64,000 bases of DNA from Rugosimonospora acidiphila (lineage in GTDB: Bacteria; Actinomycetota; Actinomycetes; Mycobacteriales; Micromonosporaceae). Both the position numbers and the translations under genes were made by a program. The notes under the pieces are model-generated. The model had not been told where the DNA came from and searched no databases. It worked only from the letters and a program-made list of their open reading frames with translations. Shown in pieces: positions 7,864-16,597 of this stretch (its first letter is position 1; each line of letters opens with the position of its first letter). Where the stretch lies: assembly GCF_039543385.1 (NCBI RefSeq), contig NZ_BAABJQ010000003.1, forward strand, positions 434,001-498,000, given 5' to 3'.

Positions 7864-8057
7864 AATGGACCCCCGTGGCGATGGCTGGTGCGCTCAGGTC
7901 ACCGTAGCCGCGCCGCGACCCGAGCGGGTCGCCGCCCGGTGCCACCCCGCGTGCCGCGCCTCAAAAGACGCCATGGGCGCAAAAGGCCGTGAACAGGCCC
8001 TTCAGCACGGCGCGGCGGCGGGTGGTTTCGGATGCACAGCGAAAAGCGCCGAAAATC

Positions 8058-8084
8058 TTGACTTTACCCGTCGGCGGATAAAAA
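8058..8084 (+). promoter_or_regulatory. Candidate promoter of the UbiD-linked ABC operon
   Basis: TTGACT (8058-8063) and TAAAAA (8079-8084) stand 15 bp apart in a distinctly AT-richer stretch, 120 bp upstream of the operon. The spacing is short and the call is tentative. The 3' part of the 7.43-8.2 kb gap holds nothing else recognisable. Confidence 0.3.
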
Positions 8085-8204
8085 GTTCCAAGTGTCGACA
8101 ACGTGCTGGCACGATCCGCGCCTGTGATCGGCCCGGCTCACTTCCGTAATTGCGGCGCACGACTTCCACAAGGGCAACGTCAGCTCGGCGAGGAGTGGTG
8201 TCAC

Positions 8205-9260
8205 ATGCAGGTCGGTAAGGTCCTGGCGGGTGCGGTCGGGTTCGCCGTCGCGGTGTCGTTGACGGCGTGCGCGCAGCACACCGGATCGGCGGCGCGGGCC
8301 AGCGGCGGACTGATCAGATTGACCGTCGCCGACACCTCGCCGGGTGCCGGCTACTCCGACCTTGAGGTCGGCGTCCAGGACGGCATCTTCACCAAACACG
8401 GTCTGCGGGTGACGCTCAAGCACCTGCCGGACGCCACCCAACTGGTGCCGTCCCTGCTGTCGGGCAGCGTGCAGATCGGCGTCGGCCCGGCCAGCAGCAC
8501 GGCCGCGGCGATCCTCAAGGGCGAGAAGCTCACCTTCATCGGCATGTCGCAGGCGCACTACAACCTGGAGATGTGGGCCAGCCCGTCGGTGCGGTCCGTG
8601 GCCGCGCTGAAGGGGAAGAAGGTGGCCATCACCGCGCCGGGCTCCGAGGCCGATTTCGGGCTCACCGCACTGCTGGCCCAGGCCGGCCTGCCCCGTAACG
8701 ACATCACCACCGCGTACGTCAAGACGATCCCCGGCGAGATTTCGGCGCTGGAGAGCAACGCGGTGTCGGCGATCCTGACCCAGCCCCCGAACGGCACCCA
8801 GACCCGAGGCCGCGGATACCACCTCCTGAGCGCCCTGTCCGACCTGCCGTTCGCGCTGGGCGCGTTCACCGCCACGGACAAGTTCCTGGCCAACAACCGG
8901 GACGCGGCCACCAGATTCATGGCCGCCGAGGCGGAGAACCTCGCGTACCTGCACAACAACAAGGCGGGCGCGGTCAGCATCATCGAGAAGTACAGCGGCA
9001 ACTCGGATCCGGACCTCGCCGAGTACTCCTGGGAATTCTTCAATTCGGTGTGGGCCACCGACCCGTCTGTGCCGACCGACGTCATCAAGGACGCCTTCAC
9101 CCAGGCGGCCGCGAAGGCGAAGGCGACCGCGCCGGCGGACGTCACCCCGTATATCGACAACTCGTTCACCGCGCCGCTGAAGAGCAACGGCACCCTGAAC
9201 CGGCTGTATCCGAACGGCACTCTGGCACCGTCGGCCGCGAGCGCGCTCCCCTCCCGCTGA
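8205..9260 (+). CDS. ABC transporter substrate-binding lipoprotein (NMT1/SsuA type)
   Basis: This 351-residue protein has a signal peptide ending in the lipobox LTAC, so it is probably a lipoprotein anchored outside the membrane. The mature part follows the nitrate/sulfonate/NMT1-THI5-like binding-protein pattern: ADTSPGAGYSDLEVGVQDGIF, then SVQIGVGPASSTAAAI and LKGKKVAITAPGSEADFGL. It begins a four-gene operon (binding protein, ATPase, permease, UbiD decarboxylase) and has a good AGGAG site. By context the ligand is likely a small carboxylate that the decarboxylase then uses. The ligand cannot be read directly. Confidence 0.85.
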   Translation: MQVGKVLAGAVGFAVAVSLTACAQHTGSAARASGGLIRLTVADTSPGAGYSDLEVGVQDGIFTKHGLRVTLKHLPDATQLVPSLLSGSVQIGVGPASSTAAAILKGEKLTFIGMSQAHYNLEMWASPSVRSVAALKGKKVAITAPGSEADFGLTALLAQAGLPRNDITTAYVKTIPGEISALESNAVSAILTQPPNGTQTRGRGYHLLSALSDLPFALGAFTATDKFLANNRDAATRFMAAEAENLAYLHNNKAGAVSIIEKYSGNSDPDLAEYSWEFFNSVWATDPSVPTDVIKDAFTQAAAKAKATAPADVTPYIDNSFTAPLKSNGTLNRLYPNGTLAPSAASALPSR

Positions 9261-9270
9261 GGAGCCCGCC

Positions 9271-10128
9271 ATGTCGACACTCTCGCGTCCCGACCAGCCA
9301 CCGGCCGGCGGCCCGACCCCGGACGCCCTGCGCGTCGAGCACGTGTTCCTGGGCTACCCGTCGCCGCGTACGGGCGAGGTCGTCCTGGCCGTGCGCGACC
9401 TCAACGTCACCGTGGCGCGGGGCGAGTTCGTGGTCATCGTCGGGCCCAGCGGCTGCGGAAAGACCACACTGCTCGAAGCGCTGGCCGGCCTCGTACCGCT
9501 TCACGGCGGCACGATCCGGCTGGCCGGGAAGGCTCTGCGGGGCCCGGGTACCGACCGGTCGTTGGTGTTCCAGAACGCCTCGCTGCTCCCGTGGCGCACC
9601 GTCCGGCAGAACGTGGAGTTCAGCCTGCAGGCCCAGCGCCGGCTCAACCGGCCGGGGCGCGAACGCGTCCATGAACTGATCCGGCTGGTCGGCCTGGAAC
9701 ACGCGGAGCGCAAGTACCCGCACGAACTGTCCGGCGGGATGAGGCAGCGGGTGAACCTGGCGCGGGCGCTGGTCACCGCGCCGAGCCTGCTGCTGCTGGA
9801 CGAACCGTTCGGCGCGCTGGACGCGCAGACCCGCGAGATCATGCAGAACGAGCTGGTGCGGGTGTGGCAGGCCGAGGGGGCGGAGCAGCGGCGCACCGCT
9901 ATCTTCGTCACGCACGACGTGGCGGAGGCCGTCTTCCTGGCCGACCGGGTGCTGGTCTTCTCACCCGCGCCCGGGTCGATCCGGGCCGACATCCGGATCG
10001 GCGCGCCCCGGCCCCGCCGGGCGCAGTGGAAACGCTCCGCCGAGTTCGTCGAACTCAGCGACCAGATCCTGACCGCCCTGTACGGGGCGGCCGCGGTGCC
10101 CGGCGGTGCCGGGACGGAGGGGCCGTGA
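9271..10128 (+). CDS. ABC transporter ATP-binding protein (SsuB/TauB type)
   Basis: This 285-residue ATPase has Walker A GPSGCGKTT, a Q-loop region (LVFQNASLLPWRTVRQN), the signature LSGGMRQR, Walker B LLLLDEPFGALD and the switch histidine in IFVTHDVAEA. The LLPW text after the Q-loop is characteristic of nitrate/sulfonate/taurine importers. It lies 10 bp after the binding-protein gene, with GAGGAG as ribosome-binding site, and overlaps the permease gene by 4 bp (GTGA). It powers import of the ligand bound by the upstream lipoprotein. Confidence 0.92.
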   Translation: MSTLSRPDQPPAGGPTPDALRVEHVFLGYPSPRTGEVVLAVRDLNVTVARGEFVVIVGPSGCGKTTLLEALAGLVPLHGGTIRLAGKALRGPGTDRSLVFQNASLLPWRTVRQNVEFSLQAQRRLNRPGRERVHELIRLVGLEHAERKYPHELSGGMRQRVNLARALVTAPSLLLLDEPFGALDAQTREIMQNELVRVWQAEGAEQRRTAIFVTHDVAEAVFLADRVLVFSPAPGSIRADIRIGAPRPRRAQWKRSAEFVELSDQILTALYGAAAVPGGAGTEGP

Positions 10129-10961
10129 CCACCACAACCGTCGAGGCGACTCGAGCGCTGCCGGCTGCCCGCGGATCCCGGGCGAAGGCGTTCCTGCGCC
10201 GCCGCCGGCCGCTGCTGCTGGGCACCCTGGGCATCCTCGTGATGCTCGCCGCCTGGCAGGTCTGCGCGTCGACCGGCGTCGTCGACGAGACGATCAGCAG
10301 CACCCCGCTGCGCATCGCCGCCGCCGAGGGGCACCTGTTCGGCAGCGGCGAGATCTGGGCGCCGCTGCGGCTGACCGGCCTGGAGTTCGGCCTGGGTCTG
10401 GGTATCACGATCGTCGCGGGCATCCCGATCGGTGTCCTGCTGGGCCGGGTCCGGTTCCTGGACGAGATGGCCCAGCCGGTCATCAACGTGCTCAACGCCG
10501 TGCCGTACGTGATGTTCCTGCCCATCATCATCTTCTGGTTCGGCATCGGGAACACCTCCCGCGTTCTGCTGGTGGTGTGGGCGGGCATCCTGCCACTGAT
10601 CATCAACACGATCGCCGGCGTGAAGCACCTGGACCGCGACTTCGTGCGGGTCGCGGAGGTCTTCTGCGCGGGCCGCCTGTTCTTCATGCGCGCCGTCGCG
10701 CTGCCCGCGGCCCTGCCGTTCATCCTCACCGGAGTACGGCTGGCGCTGGCCCGCGCCCTGGTCGGCGCGATCGTGGCCGAGCTGTTCCTGGCCAGCGGTG
10801 GCCTGGGGTACTTCGTGCAGACCGCGACGGCGAACTTCGACATGACCGGCGCCATGGCCGGCATCGTGATCATGGCGGTCGTCGCGCTGATCCTGACCCG
10901 CGCCATCGGCTACCTGGAACGCCGGCTGACGCACTGGTCCGGCAGCCAGCCGAACCGCTGA
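10125..10961 (+). CDS. ABC transporter permease (SsuC/TauC type)
   Basis: This 278-residue protein has six predicted membrane segments and the EAA-like coupling loop (VAEVFCAGRLFFMRAVALPA, followed by ALPFILTGVRLALARAL) typical of the nitrate/taurine/sulfonate permease family. Its GTG start overlaps the ATPase stop. It forms the membrane channel of the importer encoded by the two genes before it. The UbiD gene follows after 13 bp, so both are likely on one transcript. Confidence 0.9.
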   Translation: MTTTTVEATRALPAARGSRAKAFLRRRRPLLLGTLGILVMLAAWQVCASTGVVDETISSTPLRIAAAEGHLFGSGEIWAPLRLTGLEFGLGLGITIVAGIPIGVLLGRVRFLDEMAQPVINVLNAVPYVMFLPIIIFWFGIGNTSRVLLVVWAGILPLIINTIAGVKHLDRDFVRVAEVFCAGRLFFMRAVALPAALPFILTGVRLALARALVGAIVAELFLASGGLGYFVQTATANFDMTGAMAGIVIMAVVALILTRAIGYLERRLTHWSGSQPNR

Positions 10962-10974
10962 CGAAAGGGCGAGC

Positions 10975-12405
10975 ATGTCACGGTACGACCTGCGGGAATG
11001 GCTCGACGAGGCGGACGCGGCGGGGCTGCTGACGCGGCTGGCCGGCGCCGACCGCGACCTGGAGATCGGCGCCGCCAGCCAACTGAACTACCGCCGCGCC
11101 ACGCCACGGGCCCTGCTGTTCGACGACATTCCGGGCTACCCGCGCGGCACCCGGGTGCTGACCTCCAGCCTGTCCGGCCCGGCCCTGCTCGGGCTCGCCC
11201 TGAATCTGGGCGCGGACAACTCCGACGCCGACCTGGTGAACACGCTGCGCGGCCGGCCCTCACGGTGGCTCGCGGCCGCCGCCGAGTTCACCCCCACCGA
11301 GGTGGGCGCCGGCCCGGTATTCGACACCGTGCTGCGCGAGGACATCAACCTGGAGCGGATCCCGGCGCCGTTGTGGCACGAGGGCGACGGCGGCCGGTAC
11401 ATCGGCACCGGCTGCGCGGTCATCACCCGCGACCACGACACCGGCGTGATCAACCTGGGTGCGTACCGGATGCAGGTCCAGGACGGCGGCGCCGGCGCCA
11501 CCATCAACATCGAACAGGGCAAGCACGGCGCGCAGCACATCCGCCGGTGGTTCGAGCGGCAAGGCCGCGCCCCGGTCGCGGTCTCCCTCGGCCACCACCC
11601 GGTCTTCCTGGTCGTCGCCGGCACCGAGGTGCCCCTGGGCACCTCGGAACTGAACTACGCCGGCGCGATCGGCGGCGCGCCGGTCGAGGTGGTCCGGGGT
11701 GAGGCCACCGGGCTGCCGATCCCCGCGACCAGCGAGATCGCCATCGAGGGCTGGCTGTACCCGGACCAGACCCGGCCCGAGGGGCCGTTCGGCGAGTGGA
11801 CCGGCTACTACTCCGGCGGCGTCACCCCGGCGCCGTTCCTGCGACCGGAGCGCTTCTACGCCCGCCGCGACCCGATCCTGCTCGGCGCGCCGCCCGGCAA
11901 GCCGCCGCACGACTACTCGTACATGCGGTCGGTGATGAAATCCGCCATGATCACCGATGCGCTCGTGGACGCCGGCCTGCCCGGAGTCGCGGGAGTGTGG
12001 GCGCACGAGGCCGGCGGCGGCCGGTCCATCGTCATCGTGGCGATCGAGCAGGCCTACGCCGGGCACTCGCGGCAGGCCGGCTACCTGGCCGCCCAGCACC
12101 CGTCCGCGGCGTACATGAACCGGATCGTGATCACCGTGGACGCGGACATCAACCCGCGGCGGCTCGACGAGGTCATGTGGGCCGCGTCGACCCGGTGCGA
12201 CCCCGGCACCGACATCGAGATCATGCGCCGGACGTGGGGGAGCCGGGTCGACCCGCTGTACACCGGGGGGCCGCGGTACAACAGCCGCGTCCTGATCGAC
12301 GCCTGCCGCCCGTACGAGCGCCTCGACGACTTCCCGCCGGTGGCCGAGGCGTCCCCGCAGTCGCTGCGCGCCGCCGCCCAGCGATGGCCGCAACTGGACG
12401 CGTGA
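10975..12405 (+). CDS. UbiD-family prenylated-FMN-dependent decarboxylase
   Basis: This is a 476-residue protein. UbiD enzymes reversibly decarboxylate aromatic or alpha,beta-unsaturated acids using prenylated FMN. The catalytic Arg-Glu-Glu triad is visible: Arg165 in GAYRMQVQ, Glu269 in RPEGPFGEW and Glu274 five residues later, the spacing found in Fdc1. The C-terminal hexamerisation region (IVITVDADINPRRLDEVMWA) is intact. No UbiX prenyltransferase gene is in the window, so cofactor must come from elsewhere. Being last in an ABC importer operon suggests that it acts on the imported acid. Substrate class (phenolic, furan or cinnamic acid) is not decided by sequence. Confidence 0.88.
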   Translation: MSRYDLREWLDEADAAGLLTRLAGADRDLEIGAASQLNYRRATPRALLFDDIPGYPRGTRVLTSSLSGPALLGLALNLGADNSDADLVNTLRGRPSRWLAAAAEFTPTEVGAGPVFDTVLREDINLERIPAPLWHEGDGGRYIGTGCAVITRDHDTGVINLGAYRMQVQDGGAGATINIEQGKHGAQHIRRWFERQGRAPVAVSLGHHPVFLVVAGTEVPLGTSELNYAGAIGGAPVEVVRGEATGLPIPATSEIAIEGWLYPDQTRPEGPFGEWTGYYSGGVTPAPFLRPERFYARRDPILLGAPPGKPPHDYSYMRSVMKSAMITDALVDAGLPGVAGVWAHEAGGGRSIVIVAIEQAYAGHSRQAGYLAAQHPSAAYMNRIVITVDADINPRRLDEVMWAASTRCDPGTDIEIMRRTWGSRVDPLYTGGPRYNSRVLIDACRPYERLDDFPPVAEASPQSLRAAAQRWPQLDA

Positions 12406-12477
12406 GGCACCCCGCGCGCCGGGTCGGCGGCGCGGCGCGGGCTGCGAGCGGCGGGGCGGGGGCGGCCGATCAGCAGG

Positions 12478-13245
12478 TCAGTCGGCCGGTGCCGGCGCGC
12501 GACCGCGCACCAGCCGGCCGACCTCCGCCCGCAGGTGTACGAACTCCGGCAGTTCCCGGGTCGTGATCTGGTCCCCGCGCACCGGCAGCCGCACCGGCAG
12601 GTCGGCCAGCACGGTGCCCGGCGTACCGCCCAGCACGACCACCCGGTCCCCGACGTAGACGCTCTCGTCGATGTCGTGCGTGACCAGCAGGATCGTCATG
12701 CCGGTGCCCCGCACGCGCAGCACCAGATCCTCCAGGTCCTCGCGGGTCTGCGCGTCCACCGAGCCGAACGGTTCGTCCATCAGCATCAGGGTGGGTCGGC
12801 GGGCCAGGGCCCGCGCGATCGCCACCCGCTGCTGCATGCCGCCGGACAGCTGCCACGGGTACCGGCCGGCGGCGTCGGCCAGGCCCACCGCGTCCAGGGC
12901 GGCCAGGGCGGCCTCGCGTCGCCGCTGCTTGGTGCCCTGCCGGCGCAGCGGCAGCATGACGTTGTCCCGAACGCTCAGCCAGGGCATCAGCGAGCGGCTG
13001 TAGTCCTGGAACACGACGGCCAGGCCTACGGGAATGCCCGAGACCGGGGTGCCGTCCAGCAGCACGCGACCCTGGGTGGGCCGCACCAGCCCGGCGACGC
13101 AGCGCAGCAGGGTGGACTTGCCGCAGCCGGACGGGCCGACGATGCTGACCAGTTCACCGTCGGCGATGCGCAGACTCACCCCGGACAGCGCGGTGTGCCC
13201 CGCGTACGCGTGGCCGAGCCGGTCGATCTCCAGCATGGCGCTCAC
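12478..13245 (-). CDS. ABC transporter ATP-binding protein (SsuB/TauB type)
   Basis: This 255-residue ATPase has Walker A GPSGCGKSTLL, Q-loop VFQDYSRSLMPWLSVRDN, signature LSGGMQQR, Walker B LMLMDEPFGSVD and the H-loop LLVTHDIDES. The GTG start is fixed by a 4-bp overlap (GTGA) with the upstream decarboxylase gene, and the open frame beyond it belongs to that gene. It is the last gene of the minus-strand importer operon and converges on the UbiD operon, with 72 bp between their stops. Confidence 0.9.
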   Translation of the reverse strand: MSAMLEIDRLGHAYAGHTALSGVSLRIADGELVSIVGPSGCGKSTLLRCVAGLVRPTQGRVLLDGTPVSGIPVGLAVVFQDYSRSLMPWLSVRDNVMLPLRRQGTKQRRREAALAALDAVGLADAAGRYPWQLSGGMQQRVAIARALARRPTLMLMDEPFGSVDAQTREDLEDLVLRVRGTGMTILLVTHDIDESVYVGDRVVVLGGTPGTVLADLPVRLPVRGDQITTRELPEFVHLRAEVGRLVRGRAPAPAD

Positions 13246-14846
13246 CCGGCCGACGGGTCGTACGCGGGCAGCCCGCTGTCGGTCACCGGCACCTCCACCA
13301 GGTACGGGCCGTCGGCGGCCAGCGCCTCGGCCAGCATCCGCGGCAGCCGTGCGGCGTCCGGCACGCGGCCGCCGGGGCAGCCGAGCCCCGCGGCGACGGC
13401 CACGAAATCGATCCCGGGAAGGTCGGTGCCGGGCACGTCCGGGATGTCGATGCGCCGGCCCAACGCCTTGACCGCCTCGTAGCCGTTGTTGTTCAGCACG
13501 ACGAACGTCACCGGTACCCGGTGCCGGGCCGCGGTCCACAGTGCCTGGATCGAGTACATGCTGGACCCGTCGCCGACCACGCAGACCACCCGCTGGCCGG
13601 TCGCGGTCAGCGCCCGGCCGACCGCCACCGGCAGGCCCCAGCCGAGCACGCCGCTGCCCGTGGTCAGGAAACCGCCGGGCCGGGTGATGGGCAGCCGCGC
13701 GTGCAACTCCTCCCGGTGGCTGGGCGCCTCCTCGACCACTATCGCGTCGGGCGGCACCAGATCCCGCAGCGTGTCGAACACCAGCGCCGGCGTGATCGGG
13801 TCACGCGCCGCCGCCCGGGGCGCGGGTACCCGCCGGCCGGGCAACGGCCTGTCGCCGGGGCGCACGAGGTCGAGCAGCCCGGTCACCCCGGCCCGCACCG
13901 TGCTGAGCACGCTGGTGCCCACGGGTGCCCACGCCGCCTGCGCCGGGTCGCAGTCCAGGTGGAACAGCCGTACCCCCGGCGGCAGGTACGGCCCCTCGGC
14001 GTGCACGTGGTACCGGAACATCGGCGCGCCGAGGCAGATCACCACGTCGTGCCCGTCCAGCCGGCGGGCGAGCTGGTCGCGTACCGGTGGCAGGAACCCC
14101 TGGAACAGCCGGTGATCCTCGGGGAAGCCGGACCGTCCGGACAGCGGGCTGATCCACACCGCGGCGGCGGTGCGCTCGGCCAACTCGACCACCGCCTCCC
14201 ACGCGGCGTCGTCGTCCACGCCGGCCCCGATGATCAGCGCCGGGCGGCGCGCGGAATTGATCGCCTCGGCCAGGGCGCGCAGCACCGCCGGGTCGGCGGT
14301 GAAGCCGTCATGGATCTCGCGGGCGGCCACCGGTAGCGCGGGATGGTCCCAGTCGTCCTCGGGAACGGACACGAACACCGGGCCGCGCGGGGCGATCATC
14401 GCCACCCGGTACGCCTCGGCCACGGCCGCCGGCACATCCGGCGCCCGGTCCGGCTGGACGCTCCACTTGACGTACGGGCGCGGAAACAGGGACGGCTCGT
14501 CGGCGGACAGGAACGGCCTGGTCCGCAGCATGGTCCGCGACTGCTGACCGGCGATGATCAGCAAGGGGATCCGGTCCCGGTAGGCGTTGAAGACCGCCCC
14601 GAGCGCGTGCCCCACCCCGCCGGCCGAGTGCAGGCTGACCACCGCGCCCCGGCCGGTGCCCATCGCGTGACCGGCCGCGACGCCGACCACGACGGACTCC
14701 TGCAGCCCGAGCACGTAGCTGAAGTCCTCGGGAAAGTCCCGCAGCATCCGCAGCTCCGTGGAGCCCGGATTGCCGAAGATCGTGGTCACCCCGACCTGGC
14801 GGAAGAAGTCGAACACGCTACGGCGCACGCTGACCTCGCTGGTCAT
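13242..14846 (-). CDS. Thiamine-diphosphate enzyme, benzoylformate decarboxylase-like
   Basis: This 534-residue protein aligns well by eye with benzoylformate decarboxylase. It has the active-site Ser in NPGSTEL (Ser29), the ThDP-activating Glu50 in LGLQE, the active-site His73 in LHSAGG, and the second His in APMFRYHVHAEG. The ThDP/Mg motif GDGSSMYS runs to NNNGY. The family cleaves aryl 2-oxo acids to aldehydes and CO2. It lies between the permease and ATPase genes of an ABC importer, with 4-bp overlaps on both sides, so transport and decarboxylation are expressed together. A related ThDP lyase activity is possible. No mandelate or benzaldehyde dehydrogenase is nearby. Confidence 0.82.
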   Translation of the reverse strand: MTSEVSVRRSVFDFFRQVGVTTIFGNPGSTELRMLRDFPEDFSYVLGLQESVVVGVAAGHAMGTGRGAVVSLHSAGGVGHALGAVFNAYRDRIPLLIIAGQQSRTMLRTRPFLSADEPSLFPRPYVKWSVQPDRAPDVPAAVAEAYRVAMIAPRGPVFVSVPEDDWDHPALPVAAREIHDGFTADPAVLRALAEAINSARRPALIIGAGVDDDAAWEAVVELAERTAAAVWISPLSGRSGFPEDHRLFQGFLPPVRDQLARRLDGHDVVICLGAPMFRYHVHAEGPYLPPGVRLFHLDCDPAQAAWAPVGTSVLSTVRAGVTGLLDLVRPGDRPLPGRRVPAPRAAARDPITPALVFDTLRDLVPPDAIVVEEAPSHREELHARLPITRPGGFLTTGSGVLGWGLPVAVGRALTATGQRVVCVVGDGSSMYSIQALWTAARHRVPVTFVVLNNNGYEAVKALGRRIDIPDVPGTDLPGIDFVAVAAGLGCPGGRVPDAARLPRMLAEALAADGPYLVEVPVTDSGLPAYDPSAG

Positions 14847-15727
14847 GGCTGACCCTCCCCATCCCGTGCCGCGCGATGCCAGGCCAGCACCCTGCGCTCG
14901 GCCAGCAGCAGCAGCGCGTTCAGCAGGTACCCCAGGATCCCGAGGAGCACGATCGCCGCCCACACCGTGCGCAGGTCCGAGCGACTCTGCGCGTCGGTCA
15001 GCTCGAAACCGATGCCGTTGGCGGTGCCCGGCAGCAGCTCGGAGAAGACCATCAGAATCAGCGACAGGGTCAGGCTCAGCCGTAGCCCCGCGAACACCTT
15101 CGGCATGGCCGCCGGAATGATGATCTTCCGGAGCCGGGTGGCGGCGGACAGCCGGAACACCCGCGCGGTGTCCAGCTGCACCAGGTCGATCGAACGCGCC
15201 CCGTCGGCCGTGTTGAGCAGGATCGGCCAGACGACGCTGAAGGCGATGGACGTCACCTGCATCGGGGTGCCCAGATGCAGCAGCACGATGAACACCGGCA
15301 CCAGGGTCGGCGGGGGGATCACCCGCAGGAACTGCAGCAGCGGGTCCAGGTACGCGAAGACCCGCCGCGACCGGCCCAGGGCCAGTCCGAGCAACACCCC
15401 GGCGACGGTGGCCACGCCCAACCCGACCGCCATGCGGGCCAGGCTCGGCAGGATGTTGCCGATCGCGGCGGCGGTGAGGAACCCGTGCCGGGCCGGACCC
15501 GAGAACCACAGGTGGTACATCCGTACCACAATCGTCGACGGCGGTGGGAAGAAGACGTTGCGCGCCGGCCGGGTACCCGCCTCCCACACCAGCACCAGCA
15601 CCGCCAGGATCAGCCACCGGTGCGCGACCGCCAGCAGCGCCCCGGCGCCGCCACGCACCGGCCGCGCGGCGGCGGCCGCCGCGCCCTGCCACCGTCCGCG
15701 GCCAGCCGGTGCCACCACCGCCGTCAC
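14843..15727 (-). CDS. ABC transporter permease (SsuC type), second of two
   Basis: This 294-residue membrane protein has about six membrane segments and the EAA-like loop (TARVFRLSAATRLRKIIIPA, then AMPKVFAGLRLSLTLSL). Its GTG overlaps the stop of the preceding permease gene by 4 bp, and its stop overlaps the decarboxylase ATG by 4 bp. Two different permeases in one operon suggest a heterodimeric channel, unlike the single-permease importer on the facing operon. The open frame continues upstream only as antisense of the neighbouring gene. Confidence 0.88.
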   Translation of the reverse strand: MTAVVAPAGRGRWQGAAAAAARPVRGGAGALLAVAHRWLILAVLVLVWEAGTRPARNVFFPPPSTIVVRMYHLWFSGPARHGFLTAAAIGNILPSLARMAVGLGVATVAGVLLGLALGRSRRVFAYLDPLLQFLRVIPPPTLVPVFIVLLHLGTPMQVTSIAFSVVWPILLNTADGARSIDLVQLDTARVFRLSAATRLRKIIIPAAMPKVFAGLRLSLTLSLILMVFSELLPGTANGIGFELTDAQSRSDLRTVWAAIVLLGILGYLLNALLLLAERRVLAWHRAARDGEGQP

Positions 15728-16536
15728 CGCCCCGCCGTGGACAGCGCGACCTGCCAGCCGAACAGCCGCCGCTCGCCGAAGACCAGCACCGCGTTGATGA
15801 CCACCCCCAGCAGCCCGGCCCAGAGAGTGCCGGCCAGCACGTCCGTCGTACCGTCCGGGAACTGCTGCGCCTGGGCGATGAACACGCCGAGGCCGTCGCC
15901 GAACCCGGCGAGGATCTCGGTGCCCACCGCCAGGATCAGCGCGACGCCGGCGGCCAGCCGGACCCCGGTGGCGATGAACGGCGCGGCGGCCGGCAGGCAG
16001 ACCCGGCGCAACACGCCGAGGCGGCCGAAACCGAACACCCGCAACGTCTCGGTGGCGACGGGGTCGACGTCGCGCAGGCCGTAGACGGTGTTGTAGAGCA
16101 CCGGCCAGATGGCGGCATAGGCGACCAGCGTCGACTCGGTCGCCAGGCCCACCCCGAGAATGAGGCTGACCAGCGGGATGAGGGCAACGGAGGGGATCGG
16201 CCGCAGGAACTCCACGACGGCACGGATGGCGGTATTGACCACCGGGACGCTGCCCAGCAACACGCCCAGCGGCACGCCGGCGGCCACCGCGACGGCCAGG
16301 CCCACCGCCCACGCCCGTAACGTGTCGGCGACGTCGAGGCGAAACTGGCCGTCCCCGGCCAGCGTGGCCGCGCGTAGCACGACCGCCGAGGCCGGCGGCA
16401 GGAAGGCGCGGGGGACCAGCCCGGTGACCGACGCGACCTCGCTGGCCGCCGCCACGGCCGCGAGCCCGGCCAACCCGCGCAGCCACCTGCCGGTACGCGC
16501 GTTCCCACGGCCCGGCGGCGTGGCGCCCGCGGTCAT
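15724..16536 (-). CDS. ABC transporter permease (SsuC type), first of two
   Basis: This 270-residue membrane protein has the same family pattern: RPIPSVALIPLVSLILGVGL followed by the coupling loop TETLRVFGFGRLGVLRRVCL. It begins 61 bp after the binding-protein stop and overlaps the next permease gene by 4 bp. Codon 73 is TTA, a leucine codon that is very rare in such genomes and in related bacteria depends on the bldA tRNA. The ATG is taken as start. Confidence 0.88.
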   Translation of the reverse strand: MTAGATPPGRGNARTGRWLRGLAGLAAVAAASEVASVTGLVPRAFLPPASAVVLRAATLAGDGQFRLDVADTLRAWAVGLAVAVAAGVPLGVLLGSVPVVNTAIRAVVEFLRPIPSVALIPLVSLILGVGLATESTLVAYAAIWPVLYNTVYGLRDVDPVATETLRVFGFGRLGVLRRVCLPAAAPFIATGVRLAAGVALILAVGTEILAGFGDGLGVFIAQAQQFPDGTTDVLAGTLWAGLLGVVINAVLVFGERRLFGWQVALSTAGR

Positions 16537-16597
16537 CGTGGCGACCGGGCCGGCACCCGCACCCCGCTCGGTGCCCGGTGCGCTACGCGTGGCCGGG

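Noticed and set aside
13242..14846. Acetolactate synthase
   Set aside because: Ser29, His73 and the second active-site His follow benzoylformate decarboxylase, and no FAD-domain signature or small subunit is present.
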